A stretch of 34,713 nt of DNA. Source: Candidatus Nomurabacteria bacterium. Lineage in GTDB: Bacteria > Patescibacteriota > Minisyncoccia > Phycocordibacterales > UBA9973. The stretch lies in the NCBI GenBank assembly GCA_023267275.1, contig JAHFNO010000016.1, positions 1-34,713 of the forward strand. Reading direction: 5' to 3'. Below, piece after piece: positions 15,265-22,449 of the stretch (positions are counted from its first letter, which is position 1; every line of letters starts with the position of its first letter). The notes under the pieces are model-generated. The model searched no databases, had not been told where the DNA came from, and saw only the letters and a program-made list of their open reading frames with translations. Made by a program: the position numbers and the translations under genes.

Positions 15265-16880
15265 TTAGCAAAAAAGAAAATGGCTCATATTACACACCTG
15301 ACATAATTGCTGATTTCATCATCAAGCGTGTTTTTGATAAGCAACACTACTCACTACCCAAAAAAATTAAAGTCCTAGAACCGAGCGTCGGCGATGGTGT
15401 TTTTGTTCGAGCACTTTTGGACAGCAAAAGTAGTTCTGCAAGAGAAATCTTCCTAGAAGTTGTTGAAAGAGAGGCTGAGGAACTAGCTAAAGTAGTTACA
15501 ATCGCCAAGACTCATAAGAGAAAGGGGTTGAGCTTCGCATCTCACGAACAAGACTATCTCGATTTTGAAAAGAATAATCAAGAAAAATACGATTTGATTG
15601 TTGGGAATCCTCCATATATTAAGAAGAATCATCTTACAAAAAAACAGCTCGAGCTGTGTGAAAAAATTCACAGTAAGGCAGGGCTTTCTGACAAGAAAAT
15701 TAAAAATATATGGACTGCATTTTTAATCAGTGCAGTTGATGCACTAAATGACAACGGCATTATTTGTTACGTGCTTCCGGCTGAGTTGCTTCAGGTCTCC
15801 TATGCTAAGGAACTCAGAGATTATTTGCGAAAGACATTACATAAAATTGAAATCTTTGCTTTTAATGAGTTGGTCTTTCAGGGTATTGAGCAGGACGTTA
15901 TTATCGTGATGGGCACGAAGTCCCCAACGACTAGCGGTGTTTCCTTTTTTCAAGCGAATAAACTCACTGATTTAAAAAAACCTGATTTGATTCCCGGGAA
16001 CACAAACATCGACAGGAATACGTTGGACAAATGGACTAATTATATTTTATCGCAAGAAGAACTCTCGTTTCTCGACAAGTTTAAGGACGGTCTGAAGGCG
16101 ATTAAAGACTATTCAAATGTGCAGGTCGGAATAGTTACTGCGGCTAATGATTTTTTCATCATCGACAAAGCGATTGCTGATAAATTCTCAATCGCTAAAT
16201 ACTGCAAGCCGATCCTGCAAAAAAGCTCTTTTGTTCCTGCTTCTTTGTCGATAACCCAGGATGATTTTACCGCTTTGAAAAAACGTAATAAGCCCGTACT
16301 TCTCTTGGCGCTCGAGGACAAGTCGATAGATTCCTTTCCAAAAGCTGTTAAGGCTTACATAAAAAAAGGCGAGGATGAAAAAATAAACAAAGGATACAAA
16401 TGTGTGATTCGGAACAATTGGTTTTATGTTTCTAGCATTTGGGCTTCAGAGGGTCTTTTTATTAAACGAAGCAATCTATTCCCGAGAGTGATTGTTAACG
16501 AGGCAAAGCTCAATGTGACTGACGCGTTTTACCGTATTTCCATGAAAGACGGGTACGAGATCAAAAGTCTGGCTTTCTCTTTCTTAAACACGCTCAGTTT
16601 GATCTTTACAGAGCTTGAGGGTAGATATTACGGGGGTGGGGTCTTAGAACTCATTCCAAGCGAATTTAAAGGCATACCGGTACCCTATGTTAAAGTCAAA
16701 ACCAGTGACTTCGCTAAATTGGATTCAATGCTTAGAGACAAAGAACCGATTGATTCAATTTTAAACTTCACAGATGGGGTCATTTTAAGAGATCACTTGA
16801 AATTGTCGAAAAAGGACATTTTGAAGATAACTACGATTTACAGAAAGTTGGTAGATCGGAGGCTCAAAATAGTCAAATAA
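15261..16880 (+). CDS. N6-adenine DNA methyltransferase (TaqI/Eco57I-like), 539 aa
   Basis: The N-terminal half has GSYYTPDIIADFI, motif I (VLEPSVGDGVFVRAL), motif IV (IVGNPPYIKK, catalytic NPPY) and YVLPAELLQVSYAKELR, as in TaqI/Eco57I-type adenine-N6 methyltransferases. Residues 270-539 look like a target-recognition region (QVGIVTAANDFFII, then VIRNNWFYVSS and YYGGGVLELIPSEFKGIPVP). No nuclease domain is fused and the length fits a stand-alone enzyme. It starts in an ATGA overlap with the HNH gene. Its last codons and stop lie inside a 52-bp perfect palindrome. In the cassette it would mark self DNA; the recognition site cannot be read from the sequence. Confidence 0.9.
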   Translation: MISKKENGSYYTPDIIADFIIKRVFDKQHYSLPKKIKVLEPSVGDGVFVRALLDSKSSSAREIFLEVVEREAEELAKVVTIAKTHKRKGLSFASHEQDYLDFEKNNQEKYDLIVGNPPYIKKNHLTKKQLELCEKIHSKAGLSDKKIKNIWTAFLISAVDALNDNGIICYVLPAELLQVSYAKELRDYLRKTLHKIEIFAFNELVFQGIEQDVIIVMGTKSPTTSGVSFFQANKLTDLKKPDLIPGNTNIDRNTLDKWTNYILSQEELSFLDKFKDGLKAIKDYSNVQVGIVTAANDFFIIDKAIADKFSIAKYCKPILQKSSFVPASLSITQDDFTALKKRNKPVLLLALEDKSIDSFPKAVKAYIKKGEDEKINKGYKCVIRNNWFYVSSIWASEGLFIKRSNLFPRVIVNEAKLNVTDAFYRISMKDGYEIKSLAFSFLNTLSLIFTELEGRYYGGGVLELIPSEFKGIPVPYVKVKTSDFAKLDSMLRDKEPIDSILNFTDGVILRDHLKLSKKDILKITTIYRKLVDRRLKIVK

Positions 16881-16917
16881 AAGACCATCCTAGGATGGTC
16901 TTTTATTTGACTATTTT
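16866..16917. terminator. 52-bp perfect palindrome overlapping the methyltransferase stop codon
   Basis: The 26 bases from 16866 are the exact reverse complement of the 26 bases to 16917, with no loop (centre CCT|AGG). The arms include AAAGACCATCC/GGATGGTCTTT flanked by A- and T-rich ends, so it can serve as a bidirectional intrinsic terminator. It contains the last five codons and the stop of the methyltransferase. Confidence 0.8.
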
Positions 16918-16925
16918 CGGCTTTT

Positions 16926-16953
16926 TTAGACCCTTGCAAAAACTAGGGTCTAA
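16926..16953. repeat. Hairpin TTAGACCCT/AGGGTCTAA after the palindrome
   Basis: Nine-bp perfect arms flank a 10-nt loop. There is no T-run on either exit side, so it is not a classical terminator. It lies just beyond the 3' end of the minus-strand tRNA-Ser and could define that transcript's end. Confidence 0.5.
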
Positions 16954-16980
16954 GCGTCTACCGATAAAAAGTACTGCTCG

Positions 16981-17067
16981 CGGAGAGGGAGGGATTCGAA
17001 CCCTCGGATCCAATTAAGGATCGACAGTTTAGTAAACTGTTCGTTTCGACCGCTCACGCACCTCTCC
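16981..17067 (-). tRNA. tRNA-Ser with unusual anticodon ACT
   Basis: A full class II cloverleaf is present: acceptor GGAGAGG/CCTCTCC, D arm CGT…ACG, anticodon stem ACAGT/ACTGT with loop TTACTAA, long variable arm ATCC/GGAT, and T stem GAGGG/CCCTC around TTCGAAT; discriminator G. The anticodon reads ACT where tRNA-Ser for AGY codons normally has GCT. The loop differs from the neighbouring tRNA-Ser(GCT) loop TTGCTAA by one base. No CCA is encoded. Confidence 0.88.
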
Positions 17068-17137
17068 ACGGGAAAACGAATCTAATATAGCACAAAATGA
17101 AAAATAATAAATAATATGCTAAAGTACGGGGGTTCAG

Positions 17138-17223
17138 GAGACGTGTCTGAGCGGTCTAAGGTACATCTTTGCTAAAGATGCAGGGTTTAATCGCCCTCGC
17201 GAGTTCGAATCTCGCCGTCTCCG
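17138..17223 (+). tRNA. tRNA-Ser (anticodon GCT)
   Basis: Acceptor GGAGACG/CGTCTCC, anticodon stem CATCT/AGATG with loop TTGCTAA (anticodon GCT, reads AGY), a long variable arm, and T stem GCGAG/CTCGC around TTCGAAT; discriminator G. It lies divergent to tRNA-Ser(ACT), 70 bp away, and the NadM-like gene starts 4 bases after its 3' end. Confidence 0.95.
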
Positions 17224-17227
17224 CAGA

Positions 17228-17806
17228 ATGCAGAAAATTCGTATCGCAGTTGTGCATGGTCGGTATCAACCACCACATAACGGACATATTCGCTACATAC
17301 TTACGGCATTTGAAAAAGCCGAGCATCTTCTTATTGGTGTCTGTACGCCAGAGATTTGTAGCGATGAAGAAGCGGAGCGCACGGGGTACCCGTGCGCTCC
17401 ACACTTGAATCCTTTTTCCTATGAAGACCGCAAAACAATGATTGGTCTCGCACTCACCGAACAAGGTATATCTCCGAGTCGCTATACCATCATCCCCTTC
17501 CCGAGTGATTACAAAAATATTGAAACACTTGTTCCGCGCGATGCTGTATTTTTTATGAGCGTCACCAGCGAACATGACGCAAAGAAAATTGAGTATCTAC
17601 AACAAAAAGGATTTGCTGTAGAAACAATTTTTTCACAACAACATGAAACACCGCGCGAAAAGGGTGGCTATGTACGTACCAGTGTGCGAGCCGGTACAAA
17701 CGACTGGGAAACGATGGTTCCTGAATCGGTACAGAAGTATATAAAGGAAAATGATTTAGTGTTAAATAGGAACCACCCCGTTTTGATTACAAAACACCCC
17801 TCCTGA
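17228..17806 (+). CDS. NadM-like nicotinamide-nucleotide adenylyltransferase (192 aa)
   Basis: The N-terminus IRIAVVHGRYQPPHNGHIRYI has the G-R-(F/Y)-Q-P-x-H-x-G-H signature of the nucleotidyltransferase superfamily as found in NadM-type NMN adenylyltransferases (HxGH binds ATP phosphates). A later GGYVRTSVRAGTNDWETMVP fits the family's second substrate-loop region (R-(T/S)-S-x-(I/V)-R), and PESVQKYIKE closes the fold. NadM joins NMN and ATP to give NAD. ATG 17228 lies 4 bases after tRNA-Ser(GCT), so the gene is probably read from the tRNA promoter. Its stop lies inside a C/G-rich palindrome. The 12-20 C-terminal residues look like read-through into that repeat. The isochorismatase-fold hydrolase far upstream could also belong to NAD metabolism. 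Confidence 0.75.
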   Translation: MQKIRIAVVHGRYQPPHNGHIRYILTAFEKAEHLLIGVCTPEICSDEEAERTGYPCAPHLNPFSYEDRKTMIGLALTEQGISPSRYTIIPFPSDYKNIETLVPRDAVFFMSVTSEHDAKKIEYLQQKGFAVETIFSQQHETPREKGGYVRTSVRAGTNDWETMVPESVQKYIKENDLVLNRNHPVLITKHPS

Positions 17807-17818
17807 TTACAGGAGGGG
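17797..17818. repeat. CCCCTCCT…AGGAGGGG palindrome at the NadM-like gene end
   Basis: Eight-bp perfect arms (17797-17804 and 17811-17818) flank the loop GATTAC. The same arms occur at 20100-20120 and 34100-34120, which makes this a small dispersed palindromic element. The stop codon overlaps its left arm. Confidence 0.7.
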
Positions 17819-17829
17819 AAGTAGGATAG

Positions 17830-17859
17830 CTTTATACTTTATACTTTATACTTTATACT
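17830..17859 (+). promoter_or_regulatory. Four tandem CTTTATA units ending in a leaderless-type promoter
   Basis: CTTTATA is repeated four times (17830-17857), giving four overlapping TATACT hexamers. The last, at 17854-17859, lies exactly 6 bases before the kinase ATG at 17866, so transcription would begin at or next to the start codon. Confidence 0.6.
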
Positions 17860-17865
17860 GTTAAC

Positions 17866-18618
17866 ATGAACCCAGAAATCACACGCCTCGAGGAAGAAAA
17901 CACAAAATTAAAAGAACAAAACGCCATGAAAGGCGACCTTATTTCCATCACCGCTCACCAACTCCGCACAAGTCTTTCTGCAATGAAATGGATTTTAAAA
18001 ATGTTTCTTGATGGCGACTTCGGTACGCTCACTAGCGAACAACAAAATTTTATACAAAAAGCATTTGATTCAGACGAACGCATGATCCGTCTCGTAAATG
18101 AAATGCTTTCTATCAACCACTCAGAAGAAACACTTAACACCGTGCATCCTATTCCTACTGACATTGTAAAATTGCTCGACGAAGTATATTTTGATTTTAC
18201 TGGCGAATCGTTTAAAAAAGGTATCGAACTTATTTTCCTCAAACCAACATCCCCTATCGCGTCAGTAACGGTTGATCCAGAGAAAATGCGAGTGGTATTC
18301 CAAAACCTTATTGAAAACGCAATCAAATATTCAAACAAAGGCGGACGAGTATTTATCAACGCTACAGAAAAAGAAGACTCAATCGAAATTTCTGTGCGTG
18401 ATACTGGTATCGGCATCGCAAACGAGGACAAAGAAAATATATTTGGAAAATTCTTCCGCACCGAAAATGCAAAGAAACAAGATTCTATTGGTTCAGGACT
18501 TGGGCTCTTTACGACAAAGAAAATAGTCGAAACAAGTCATGGTAAAATCTGGTTTGAAAGCACGGTCGGCGAGGGCACCACTTTCTATGTGGAGCTTCCA
18601 AAAATTACCAACGCATAG
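17866..18618 (+). CDS. Soluble sensor histidine kinase (250 aa)
   Basis: After a short coiled coil (ITRLEEENTKLKEQNA, residues 5-20) comes the H-box ISITAHQLRTSLSAMKW with phospho-acceptor H31, then the N-box NLIENAIKYS, G1 DTGIGI, F-box FGKFF and G2 GSGLGLFTTKKI. This is a complete but minimal HisKA-HATPase kinase without sensor or membrane domain. The ITAHQLR(T/P)SLSA(M/I)KW form is typical of Parcubacteria kinases. The response regulator follows 12 bases later and is its likely partner. The gene seems leaderless. With no input domain, another protein may provide the signal. Confidence 0.9.
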   Translation: MNPEITRLEEENTKLKEQNAMKGDLISITAHQLRTSLSAMKWILKMFLDGDFGTLTSEQQNFIQKAFDSDERMIRLVNEMLSINHSEETLNTVHPIPTDIVKLLDEVYFDFTGESFKKGIELIFLKPTSPIASVTVDPEKMRVVFQNLIENAIKYSNKGGRVFINATEKEDSIEISVRDTGIGIANEDKENIFGKFFRTENAKKQDSIGSGLGLFTTKKIVETSHGKIWFESTVGEGTTFYVELPKITNA

Positions 18619-18624
18619 TACAAT
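18619..18624 (+). promoter_or_regulatory. -10 box TACAAT of the response regulator gene (leaderless spacing)
   Basis: TACAAT begins right after the kinase stop codon and ends 6 bases before the ATG at 18631, the same spacing as at the kinase, recG and metallo-beta-lactamase genes. It may give the regulator its own transcript. Confidence 0.4.
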
Positions 18625-18630
18625 CCACGT

Positions 18631-18999
18631 ATGAATAAAAAGATACTCATAGTTGAAGACGACTCATTCCTCCAAGGCCTTGCTTCTACAAAACTCGAGA
18701 AGGAAGGTTTTACAGTGACAGCTGCTTCGAGCGGAGACGACGCACTCAAATTGCTTAAGACAGATGTGCCCGATTGTATTTTGCTCGACCTCATTCTCCC
18801 TGGTATGGATGGATTTGAAGTATTGCGCAATGTTCGAGAAGCTGGAGCAACACGTGCAGTCCCAGTAATCGTATTTTCAAACCTATCAGAAGATACCGAT
18901 ATCAAACATGCAAAAGACCTTGGTGCTACAGACTATATGATCAAGTCAAACTTCACCCTCGATGAACTCGCCGATCGAATCAAAGAATTGTTGAAATAG
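18631..18999 (+). CDS. Single-domain response regulator (122 aa)
   Basis: This is a canonical CheY-like receiver: E9/D10/D11 (VEDDSF), phospho-acceptor D53 (ILLDLILPGMDGFEVL), the switch residue in VIVFSNL and the lysine of DYMIKSNF. It lacks an output domain, so it signals by protein contact. It lies 12 bases after the soluble kinase and is almost certainly its partner. The D-Y-(M/I)-x-K-S motif is usual in CPR stand-alone regulators. The target is not evident. Confidence 0.92.
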   Translation: MNKKILIVEDDSFLQGLASTKLEKEGFTVTAASSGDDALKLLKTDVPDCILLDLILPGMDGFEVLRNVREAGATRAVPVIVFSNLSEDTDIKHAKDLGATDYMIKSNFTLDELADRIKELLK

Positions 19000-19032
19000 G
19001 TATTTGGTGTGTGGTGTTTGGTGTTAGCTTTC

Positions 19033-19063
19033 TCCACCGCACCTCCTTTGGAGGCGCGGTGGA
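19033..19063. repeat. Hairpin in the gap before recG
   Basis: TCCACCGC and GCGGTGGA plus inner CCTCC/GGAGG form a 13-bp stem with one A/C mismatch and a TTT loop. No T-run follows. It is flanked by low-complexity copies of TTTGGTGT and CCAAA-type sequence. Confidence 0.5.
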
Positions 19064-19106
19064 TTTGTATTCCTAAAACCAAACAGCAAAAACCAAAAAG
19101 CTAGGT

Positions 19107-19112
19107 TATACT
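19107..19112 (+). promoter_or_regulatory. -10 box TATACT of recG (leaderless spacing)
   Basis: TATACT is followed by AACCGT and then the ATG at 19119. The 6-base gap puts the expected transcription start at the initiation codon. Confidence 0.5.
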
Positions 19113-19118
19113 AACCGT

Positions 19119-21317
19119 ATGCAACTCACCGACCCACTCAGCTCCCATTTTCGTCTGCAAGAAGATCAGAAGAAAGCACTCGCGCGTCTCAACCTGAAAA
19201 CTATTCGCGATCTCCTCTATTACTTCCCTGTTCGCTATACCAACGTAAGCGAAATCAAACTCATTCGCGACCTTGTGGCTGGCGACTCAGCCACCATATA
19301 TGGACGCATCAGCAAACTAAAAACGCGCAAAGCATTCAAAACCAAAATGCCCATGGGTGAAGCAGAAATCGACGACAGTTCAGGAACAATTTCTGTCATT
19401 TGGTTCAATCAAGCCTACATGGCAAAGATGGTACACGAAGGTGACAATGTCGAACTCTCGGGAAAAGTATCTGAAGGAAAGCATGGGCTTTTTTTGTCGA
19501 ATCCAGAACTCAAAGAAAAAAATGTGCTTCCTATCGACACGCATGGCTCACTCTTCGGTAAAGATTCGGGTGAAGTATTCGGCTTCCCTATCTATCGAGA
19601 AACACGAGGGATCACCAGCCGATTCATATACCATGCAATCCAAAAGATCATAAAAACAGGGATCATAAAAACAGCACCCGAATACATACCGCTAGAAATT
19701 TTAAAAAAATACAATCTGCCCACGCTCGGCACAGCGCTCGTGTGGATGCATTCGCCGATGACTGAAAACGATGCCACTGCTGCGCGTAAACGTTTCAGTT
19801 TTGAAGAAGTATTTTTCATTCAGCTCGCGCGTAAGATTGAGCGTGAAAATTATTTAGAAAATAAATCATTTCCCGTTGCTGTCGACACAAACGACATCGA
19901 CGATTTCATTGGACGATTTCCATTCAAACACACGGAGGCGCAAACAAAAGCCATCAACACAATGCTTACCGATATGCAAAAGCCACATCCAATGGCGCGA
20001 TTACTTGAGGGAGACGTGGGTTCCGGAAAAACAGCCGTCGCCGCAACACTTTCGTATGCTGTAATCAAAAATAGACCACCAAAATCACCACCCCTCAATC
20101 CCCTCCTCGGTAAGGAGGGGAGGCAATCCTACGGAAACCTACAAGTCGCTTACATGGCACCTACAGAAATTCTTGCCACACAACATTTTGAAAACTTTAT
20201 TCAGTATTTTAAACACACAGGTATCTCAGTAGGACTCATCACCGGAAGCGGCTGTCGCAAATTCCCCACAAAAGTAGCGAGTGCCAAAGAACCATGGACA
20301 ACTATTTCTCGCGCTCAACTTTTGAAATGGGTAGCCAATGGCGAAATCCCTATTCTCATAGGCACGCATGCACTCATTCAAAAATCGGTAGTGTTCAAAC
20401 ATCTCGCACTCGCCATCATCGACGAACAACATCGCTTCGGCACGATGCAACGCAAAAAACTAGTTACCAAAGAAGGTTTCGCTCCGCATTTGCTTTCCAT
20501 GACGGCAACACCAATCCCCCGCACACTCGCACTCACTATTTATGGAGACCTCGATCTTTCTATCCTCGATCAAATGCCTGCGGGGCGCAAACCAATCATC
20601 ACAGAAATTGTACTTCCTGCACACCGTGAAAAAACATATGATTTTATTCGCACAGAAATGGCACAAGGAAGACAGCTGTATGTGATTTGTCCGCGTATCG
20701 ATGAACCAGATCCAGAAAAAGAAGGTGCGGTGCAAGCACGTTCGGTCACTGCCGAGGCCGCACATCTACGAAAAATATTTCCACAATATTCTGTAGGTAT
20801 TTTGCATTCCAAAATGACTCCCGCAAAAAAAGACGAAGTGATGGAAGCTTTTTCCAATCACAGTATTGATATTCTCTGTGCCACATCGGTGGTGGAAGTG
20901 GGTGTGAATGTTCCCAATGCCACACTCATCATTATTGAAGGAGCGGAACGATTTGGCTTGGCACAACTCCATCAACTTCGTGGACGCGTGATTCGAAGCA
21001 ATCATCAGGCATACTGTTACCTTTTTCCACAAAGCACTGGAGATACCGCCCTAAAGCGCCTTAAAGCGCTCGGGCAAGCAAAAAATGGATTTGAGCTTTC
21101 CGAACTCGACTTGGCACTTCGCGGTGCGGGTGAACTCGGTGGCACAAAGCAATGGGGCATCACCGACCTCGGCATGGAGGCAATCAAAAATATCAAAATG
21201 GTGGAAGCTGCCCGCACCGAAGCCACGGCAATCGTACAAAAAGATCCAAGTCTTACAGACTATCCAGAAATGAAAACCTTGGTTGACCTAAAAAAACTCG
21301 ACACACATTTTGAATAG
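19119..21317 (+). CDS. recG: ATP-dependent DNA helicase RecG (732 aa)
   Basis: The protein has the RecG plan: an N-terminal helix-hairpin segment (ALARLNLKTIRDLLYYFPVRY), the wedge OB-fold (about 55-155), then the two helicase lobes with Walker A LLEGDVGSGKTAVAA, motif II LAIIDEQHRFG, SMTATPIPRTLA, VCPRIDE, and motifs V-VI (CATSVVEVGVNVPNA, GLAQLHQLRGRV). The C-terminal hook includes FELSELDLALRGAGELGGTKQWG. RecG remodels stalled replication forks and Holliday junctions. Between Walker A and motif Ia a foreign-looking stretch of about 20-25 residues (PPKSPPLNPLLGKEGR) is encoded by a CCCCTCCT…AGGAGGGG palindrome inserted in frame. Length is otherwise normal, so the gene is probably functional. 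Confidence 0.96.
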   Translation: MQLTDPLSSHFRLQEDQKKALARLNLKTIRDLLYYFPVRYTNVSEIKLIRDLVAGDSATIYGRISKLKTRKAFKTKMPMGEAEIDDSSGTISVIWFNQAYMAKMVHEGDNVELSGKVSEGKHGLFLSNPELKEKNVLPIDTHGSLFGKDSGEVFGFPIYRETRGITSRFIYHAIQKIIKTGIIKTAPEYIPLEILKKYNLPTLGTALVWMHSPMTENDATAARKRFSFEEVFFIQLARKIERENYLENKSFPVAVDTNDIDDFIGRFPFKHTEAQTKAINTMLTDMQKPHPMARLLEGDVGSGKTAVAATLSYAVIKNRPPKSPPLNPLLGKEGRQSYGNLQVAYMAPTEILATQHFENFIQYFKHTGISVGLITGSGCRKFPTKVASAKEPWTTISRAQLLKWVANGEIPILIGTHALIQKSVVFKHLALAIIDEQHRFGTMQRKKLVTKEGFAPHLLSMTATPIPRTLALTIYGDLDLSILDQMPAGRKPIITEIVLPAHREKTYDFIRTEMAQGRQLYVICPRIDEPDPEKEGAVQARSVTAEAAHLRKIFPQYSVGILHSKMTPAKKDEVMEAFSNHSIDILCATSVVEVGVNVPNATLIIIEGAERFGLAQLHQLRGRVIRSNHQAYCYLFPQSTGDTALKRLKALGQAKNGFELSELDLALRGAGELGGTKQWGITDLGMEAIKNIKMVEAARTEATAIVQKDPSLTDYPEMKTLVDLKKLDTHFE
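20100..20120. repeat. CCCCTCCT…AGGAGGGG palindrome inserted in recG
   Basis: Eight-bp arms (20100-20107, 20113-20120) surround the loop CGGTA. It encodes part of the extra PLLGKEG segment in RecG, placed in a surface loop between Walker A and motif Ia. Related copies occur at 17797 and 34100. Confidence 0.75.
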
Positions 21318-21323
21318 TTAAAA

Positions 21324-21351
21324 TTGACGGATAAAATAAAAAGTGTAAAAT
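21324..21351 (+). promoter_or_regulatory. Promoter for the candidate non-coding RNA after recG
   Basis: TTGACG (21324-21329), a 16-bp spacer and TAAAAT (21346-21351) form the best -35/-10 pair in the window. It lies just after the recG stop and no plus-strand coding gene follows. Confidence 0.6.
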
Positions 21352-21358
21352 TTTCAAT

Positions 21359-21627
21359 AGTACAGTTCTTTAGGCTGAAAGCCAGGTCAACACGAGATAT
21401 TGATTACAGTAACCGTACAAAGAGATGTAATTCTCTACCTGACAAAAGGGTTATACCCAGACTAGTAATTAAGGTGTAGCTACCAATCATCACTGTATTA
21501 TCCCCAGGATAATGGTTGGATAGCACATATACCAAAGGGTAATTTTTACCACCGAAATTCTAGGCTCATTATGAGCGGTAAGCCATTTTTAACACAAACG
21601 CTCCATTCGGATGGAGCGTTTTTTCTT
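21359..21627 (+). ncRNA. Candidate structured non-coding RNA, about 270 nt
   Basis: The stretch between recG and the convergent sensor gene has no coding frame, a strong promoter in front and a strong terminator behind. By eye it contains many local helices: GGC(TGAAA)GCC at about 21373, CAGGT/ACCTG enclosing AGAGA/TCTCT (21383-21441), GGGT/ACCC (21448-21458), ATTATCC/GGATAAT (21497-21513) extended by CCAATCAT/ATGGTTGG, GGTAA/TTACC (21538-21550), and GCTCA/TGAGC (21564-21576). I could not match it to RNase P, tmRNA, 6S or SRP RNA. It could be a divergent housekeeping RNA or a new family. Confidence 0.55.
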
Positions 21628-21628
21628 T
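21596..21628 (+). terminator. Terminator of the candidate RNA
   Basis: AACGCTCCAT and ATGGAGCGTT pair around TCGG (a stable tetraloop context), followed by TTTTTTCTTTTA. It also lies at the end of the convergent sensor gene. Confidence 0.85.
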
Positions 21629-22371
21629 TATTTTTTGAGTGACTGTTTATTTTCCAAATCTTTTTGCAAGTGCTCCACTTCATCAATACACTGCACTGCG
21701 CGTTTTATGTAGATACCAATAAAAATAAAGACAATCGATGTAATGATGCTCATTGTAAGAATCGCAACCTGGAAATAATAATCTTCCGCTCGCCATTTTG
21801 TGGCGGACACATCCATACATACTTTTGCTACAATTTTTCCGTTGTACCAAATTGGAGCATACGCGGAAATCCATGTCCCCCAATTGTCAGTATACGGACC
21901 TTCGGTAAATGGAACACCTTCAAGATAATTCTTCATCTGGAGAGGTGTGGTGTTGTCATATATCTGTCCAGGCCACGAATAATCCTTACTACTTGGAATT
22001 TCTGAATCTACGAGAAAGATGAGTTTATTTGGATCAGTATCGCTTGCACGCATAAGATACACGAAGCGAGTATTGCTATTGATATCATGCAAGTCATACA
22101 TCTCCTGCTTTATTTTTAAATATACTGGTGAGTCGAGATCTTTCTCCGTACCAGTAAGCGTTGCTATATCCTGCGCGCTGATGAGATGAGAGATTGTTTG
22201 TACTTGAGTAAGTAAATCCTGTCGGTCTACTTGATCTACTTTTTTTAAAACATGACTCAGAAAAAGAAATCCTCCAATAAAAGAAAGAACTGCGAAAAAA
22301 TAGCAAAGGCGCGTTAATACTGATGGATTCTTTAAACTAAAAGAATCATTTGTGGGTTGTACAGTAATCAT
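21628..22371 (-). CDS. Membrane-anchored extracytoplasmic sensor without output domain (247 aa)
   Basis: A membrane helix at about residues 22-44 and another at 203-228 bracket an external domain of about 155 residues. That domain resembles Cache/PAS-like sensors of bacterial signalling proteins: a long first helix (VDRQDLLTQVQTISHLI), then TRFVYLMRA, KLIFLVDSE and a final WISAYAPIWYNGKIVAKVCMDV strand pair. After the second helix only a short coiled coil (IDEVEHLQKDLENKQ) follows, with no kinase, cyclase or methyl-accepting domain. It may signal through a soluble partner, for example the kinase at 17866, which lacks an input domain. That link is only suggested by proximity. tRNA-Ile lies just upstream on the same strand. 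Confidence 0.7.
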   Translation of the reverse strand: MITVQPTNDSFSLKNPSVLTRLCYFFAVLSFIGGFLFLSHVLKKVDQVDRQDLLTQVQTISHLISAQDIATLTGTEKDLDSPVYLKIKQEMYDLHDINSNTRFVYLMRASDTDPNKLIFLVDSEIPSSKDYSWPGQIYDNTTPLQMKNYLEGVPFTEGPYTDNWGTWISAYAPIWYNGKIVAKVCMDVSATKWRAEDYYFQVAILTMSIITSIVFIFIGIYIKRAVQCIDEVEHLQKDLENKQSLKK

Positions 22372-22449
22372 ACAGATATATCATCGCATTTTTGATGGAA
22401 GAGTTCAAGGAAAAAATTTTAACAAAAAACAAGAGATTGTGCTTAAGTG

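Noticed and set aside
15261-16880. Single-chain type IIG restriction-modification enzyme
   Set aside because: No PD-(D/E)xK or other nuclease domain is fused; the protein starts almost directly with methyltransferase motifs, and the nuclease is the separate HNH gene.
21359-21627. tmRNA, 6S RNA or SRP RNA
   Set aside because: No tRNA-like TTCGA arm at the 3' end, no tag frame, no GGAAGG-type SRP loop and no single long rod with a central bubble.
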